DNA of 64,000 nucleotides from Marinobacterium rhizophilum (GTDB lineage: Bacteria; Pseudomonadota; Gammaproteobacteria; Pseudomonadales; Balneatricaceae), in the NCBI RefSeq assembly GCF_024397915.1, contig NZ_CP073347.1, positions 1,674,001 through 1,738,000 on the forward strand, written 5' to 3'. The notes beneath the pieces are model-generated. The model made no database searches and was not told the DNA's origin. It saw nothing but the letters and a program-made list of their open reading frames with translations. This document shows positions 61,163 to 64,000 of this stretch, one piece after another; positions within the stretch are counted from its first letter, which is position 1, and every line of letters starts with the position of its first letter. Position numbers and translations under genes: made by a program.

Positions 61163-62104
61163 ATGGCGAATAATCTTTCAATCCGGCACCTGCGGGCCTT
61201 TGTCGCCGTGGCCCACCAGGGCAGCTTTACCCAGGCTGCCAAGCACCTGCACCTGACGCAGTCATCCCTGACCGCCACCATCAAGCAGCTGGAACTGCAC
61301 AGCGGCCTGATCCTGCTCGACCGCACTACCCGGCGCGTGCTGCTCAACCCCGAGGGCGAGCGTTTTCTTCCCGTGGCCGAGCGGCTGCTGTCGGATTTCG
61401 ACACCGCTCTGTCCGACCTGCAGGCCGTGGCGGAACACCAGCACGGCCAGGTGGGCATCGCGGCATCCCCCTCCACCATCGCCTGCCTGCTGCCGACGGT
61501 GGTACAGGCCTACCGCCAGCGACACGCCAATATCGGCATTCTACTGCGCGATGACAGCGCCGCCGGCATCGAACAGCATGTGCTGGCCAACGATGTGGAT
61601 TTCGGGGTGGGCGGCAATCACTCGGACCAGCCCGACCTGGAATACAGCCCGATTCTGCGCGACCGTTTTGGCGTGGTGTTCAGCGCTGGCCATCGCTTCG
61701 AACAGACGCCCCCCCAGGCGCCCCTTCCCTGGCAGGCACTGGCCAGCGAAGAACTGCTGATGCTTTCAACCGACACCGGCATCCGCGCCCAGCTCGCCCA
61801 GACACCCGCCGGCCATAGCGTGCGCCTGGATCGCCCCGCCATCGAAGTGTCCAACCCCGCGGGCCTCGCCGCCCTGGTGGAAGCCGGCATCGGCCTGTCC
61901 GTGCTCCCGGCACTGGCCGCCGGCACGCGCTCGTTCGAACACCTGCATTTCAGGCCCCTGTCGGAACCGGCCATCTACCGCGACCTTTACATTATCCGTC
62001 GTCGCGGCCGCTCCCTTAGCCCCGCCGCCCACGCGATGCTGCAACTGTTGCGCCAGACCTTTGCCACCATGCCCCTGCCGGCCCATGTCGACGCGGTTAT
62101 CTGA
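61163..62104 (+). CDS. LysR-type transcriptional regulator
   Basis: A 313-residue LysR-type regulator with the usual helix-turn-helix (LRAFVAVAHQGSFTQAAKHLHLTQSSLTATIKQLE) and substrate-binding domain. No clear Shine-Dalgarno sequence precedes the ATG. Divergent from ydiJ across an AT-rich 123-base gap, so control of ydiJ is the natural hypothesis; the effector might be a hydroxyacid such as 2-hydroxyglutarate. Confidence 0.9.
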   Translation: MANNLSIRHLRAFVAVAHQGSFTQAAKHLHLTQSSLTATIKQLELHSGLILLDRTTRRVLLNPEGERFLPVAERLLSDFDTALSDLQAVAEHQHGQVGIAASPSTIACLLPTVVQAYRQRHANIGILLRDDSAAGIEQHVLANDVDFGVGGNHSDQPDLEYSPILRDRFGVVFSAGHRFEQTPPQAPLPWQALASEELLMLSTDTGIRAQLAQTPAGHSVRLDRPAIEVSNPAGLAALVEAGIGLSVLPALAAGTRSFEHLHFRPLSEPAIYRDLYIIRRRGRSLSPAAHAMLQLLRQTFATMPLPAHVDAVI

Positions 62105-62171
62105 TGTACTCCCCAATCCCGGCCCGCCATAAAAGATAACGGTATAAAGTCTACAGACTCAGCATTCACGC

Positions 62172-62197
62172 AAAAAAATGGCGACCCTGGGGTCGCC
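62172..62197 (-). terminator. Terminator after ppsA
   Basis: A perfect 8-bp stem GGCGACCC / GGGTCGCC (62180-62197) is followed on the minus strand by a run of seven T. It lies about 150 bases after the ppsA stop. Confidence 0.82.
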
Positions 62198-62345
62198 GAA
62201 TCATTGCTGGAGACTGTTTAAGGCTCTGTTACCGGATGCAGCCCACTGTACCCGGCAACAACAGCCATCGAAGGATTAAACCCCGTTTTCATGACAGTAT
62301 GCGGCGACTCTGGCAGCCGCCGCAGCCTAGGTCCCTGACCGGTCG

Positions 62346-64000
62346 CTATGCCTGCACCTCATCTTTCAGGTGATTGGCCAGAAAGAACCAGGTATCCAGT
62401 ACCGAGTCCGGGTTGAGGGAGACGCTGTTGATCCCCTGCTCCATCAGCCACTGCGCCAGATCCGGATGGTCGGACGGGCCCTGGCCACAGATACCCACAT
62501 ATTTCCCCTGCCGGCGACAGGCGTCGATCGCCATGGACAGCAACCGCTTCACCGCCTCGTTGCGCTCGTCGAACAGGTGGGCAATTACGCCGGAGTCACG
62601 GTCCAGCCCCAGGGTCAGCTGGGTCAGGTCATTGGAACCGATGGAAAAGCCGTCGAAGTACTCGAGGAACTGATCGGCCAGCAGGGCGTTGGAGGGAATC
62701 TCGCACATCATGATCAGACGCAGGCCATTCTCGCCCCGGCGCAGGCCGTTTTCGGCCAGCAGTTCAACCACCCGGCGCGCCTCGCCCGGGGTACGCACAA
62801 AGGGAATCATGATCTCGACGTTGGTCAGGCGCATGGTGTCACGCACGTACTTGAGCGCCCGGCATTCCAGCTCGAAGCAGTCCCGGAACGATTCGGAGAT
62901 ATAGCGCGCGGCACCGCGGAACCCCAGCATCGGGTTTTCCTCGCTGGGTTCGAACTCGGCGCCGCCGATCAGGTGACCGTATTCGTTGGACTTGAAATCC
63001 GACATGCGCACGATGACTTTTTTCGGGTAGAAGGCCGCCGCCAGGGTGGAGATACCTTCCACCAGCTTGTCGATGTAGAAGTCCACCGGGCTTGCGTAGC
63101 CGGCAATGCGCCGGCGAATGGTCTGCTGCAGTTCCGGCGTCTGGCTGTCAAAATTCAGCAGCGCCTTGGGGTGCACGCCAATCATGCGGTTGATAATAAA
63201 CTCGAGCCGGGCCAGCCCGACACCGGCGTTGGGCAGTGCCTGAAAATCAAAGGCCCTATCCGGATTACCCACGTTCATCATCACATCAAAGGGCAGCGGC
63301 GGCATGGATACCACGCTGTTGGTCTGATGCTCGAAACTCAGCTGACCTTCGTACACCCAGCCGGTGTCCCCTTCGGCGCAGGACACCGTCACCCGCTGCC
63401 CCTCGCTCAGCAGCTCGGTGGCATCACCGCAACCGACGATGGCGGGTATGCCAAGCTCGCGGGCGATGATGGCGGCATGGCAGGTACGGCCACCACGGTT
63501 GGTGACAATGGCCGCCGCCCGCTTCATGACCGGTTCCCAGTCCGGGTCTGTCATGTCGGTCACCAGCACGTCGCCAGGCTGCACCAGGTGCATCTGGCTC
63601 AGGTCGCTCACCAGGCGCACAGGGCCGGAGCCGATACGGTGGCCGATGGAGCGTCCCTGGGCCAGCACCTTGCCCTTTTCCTGCAGCAGGTAACGCTCGA
63701 TCACATTGGTCTGCGCCCGGCTTTTAACCGTTTCCGGCCGCGCCTGCACGATGTACAGCTGGCCGTCATCACCGTCCTTGGCCCATTCGATATCCATCGG
63801 CCGGCCATAATGGTTCTCGATAATAACGGCGATGCGCGCCAGGCCTTCGACGTCGTCATCGGAAATGGAGAAACGATTGCGTGCGTCCGCCGGCACTTCC
63901 ACGGTTTCCACGGCCTTGCCGGCCCGCCCATCGCTGGTATAGATCATCTTGAGCGCCTTGGAGCCCAGGTTGCGACGCAAGATGGAGGGTACTTTCTGGC
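62346..64000 (-). CDS. ppsA: Phosphoenolpyruvate synthase, C-terminal part (runs off window)
   Basis: 551 codons are visible and the frame continues past 64000 (QKVPSILRRNLGSKALKMIY across the edge); the full protein should be near 790 residues. It converts pyruvate and ATP to PEP, AMP and phosphate in gluconeogenesis. The phosphorylated histidine is in GGRTCHAAIIARELG, and the PEP-binding domain follows with FSIGSNDLTQLTLGLDRDS and the catalytic cysteine in KYVGICGQGPSDHPDLAQWL. The ATP-grasp N-terminus lies outside. No nearby regulatory gene of the DUF299 type is in view. Confidence 0.95.
   Translation of the reverse strand, partial: QKVPSILRRNLGSKALKMIYTSDGRAGKAVETVEVPADARNRFSISDDDVEGLARIAVIIENHYGRPMDIEWAKDGDDGQLYIVQARPETVKSRAQTNVIERYLLQEKGKVLAQGRSIGHRIGSGPVRLVSDLSQMHLVQPGDVLVTDMTDPDWEPVMKRAAAIVTNRGGRTCHAAIIARELGIPAIVGCGDATELLSEGQRVTVSCAEGDTGWVYEGQLSFEHQTNSVVSMPPLPFDVMMNVGNPDRAFDFQALPNAGVGLARLEFIINRMIGVHPKALLNFDSQTPELQQTIRRRIAGYASPVDFYIDKLVEGISTLAAAFYPKKVIVRMSDFKSNEYGHLIGGAEFEPSEENPMLGFRGAARYISESFRDCFELECRALKYVRDTMRLTNVEIMIPFVRTPGEARRVVELLAENGLRRGENGLRLIMMCEIPSNALLADQFLEYFDGFSIGSNDLTQLTLGLDRDSGVIAHLFDERNEAVKRLLSMAIDACRRQGKYVGICGQGPSDHPDLAQWLMEQGINSVSLNPDSVLDTWFFLANHLKDEVQA

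Noticed and set aside
1..64000. Search for CRISPR arrays, phage genes, toxin-antitoxin or known defence clusters
   Set aside because: No regularly spaced repeats, integrases, transposases, phage structural genes or defence domains were recognised in any reading frame.

Overview
The window is 64 kb of dense, high-GC (roughly 60% by eye) chromosomal DNA from a gammaproteobacterium. It has no rRNA genes, CRISPR array, prophage or complete insertion sequence. A conserved yceD-rpmF-plsX-fabD-fabG-acpP-fabF-pabC-mltG-tmk-holB-pilZ-tatD run, a yccA-tusDCBE block, a catR/catBCA cluster and a divergent LysR/fpr pair together suggest an Oceanospirillales or Pseudomonas-like bacterium (for example a Marinobacterium relative). 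That placement is inference from gene content, not a database match.

Layout. 0-4 kb: tail of a LysR gene, then catechol ortho-cleavage genes catB-catC-catA facing away from catR, with an ATAC-N7-GTAT operator between them. 4-12 kb: DoxX-like protein, glutaminase, RidA, a TrmK-like methyltransferase, a MerR regulator with its own 19-bp-spacer promoter driving two small membrane-protein genes (DUF2938, DUF2798), an FMN reductase, a YhiN-type flavoprotein and a CDGSH protein. 12-20 kb: YlqF GTPase coupled to a small charged protein, an EAL-HDOD protein, PhaJ-like hydratase, isochorismatase-like hydrolase, DsbD, DAHP synthase, a 52-residue membrane protein and a 3-hydroxyisobutyrate-dehydrogenase-like enzyme. 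20-27 kb: TlpA-type thioredoxin and a four-gene peptide-type ABC importer. 27-35.5 kb: MTA/SAH nucleosidase, TruC, tRNA-Ser(CGA), YccA, TusDCBE, a second dehydrogenase paralogue, YjbQ, DUF1223, a metallo-beta-lactamase/rhodanese fusion and a methyltransferase. 35.6-49.7 kb: malate dehydrogenase with an unusual tail, tatD, and the fatty-acid cluster read leftwards from a strong promoter at 47.06-47.09 kb, with maf (yceF) divergent and sppA plus a HAD phosphatase beyond. 49.8-64 kb: NsrR-like regulator, type 2 ferredoxin-NADP reductase, RraA, YaiI, ChrA, an NfeD protease/slipin pair, LysR and fpr, the large FAD/Fe-S dehydrogenase YdiJ with a divergent LysR gene, and the C-terminal part of PEP synthase running off the right edge.

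Working together. The cat genes convert catechol to the enol-lactone stage of the beta-ketoadipate pathway. The fab block makes malonyl-ACP and elongates acyl chains, with plsX feeding phospholipid synthesis. TusDCBE relays sulfur for tRNA 2-thiouridine. Two unrelated ferredoxin/flavodoxin-NADP reductases and several thiol-redox proteins give a redox flavour to the 50-58 kb part.

I found no convincing new multi-gene system. The most unusual items are a hairpin array at 7.65-7.83 kb, a MerR-controlled pair of uncharacterised membrane proteins, a MITE-like element that supplies the sppA stop codon, a near-leaderless start for the fatty-acid operon, an extended malate dehydrogenase and a 52-residue membrane protein with a strong promoter.
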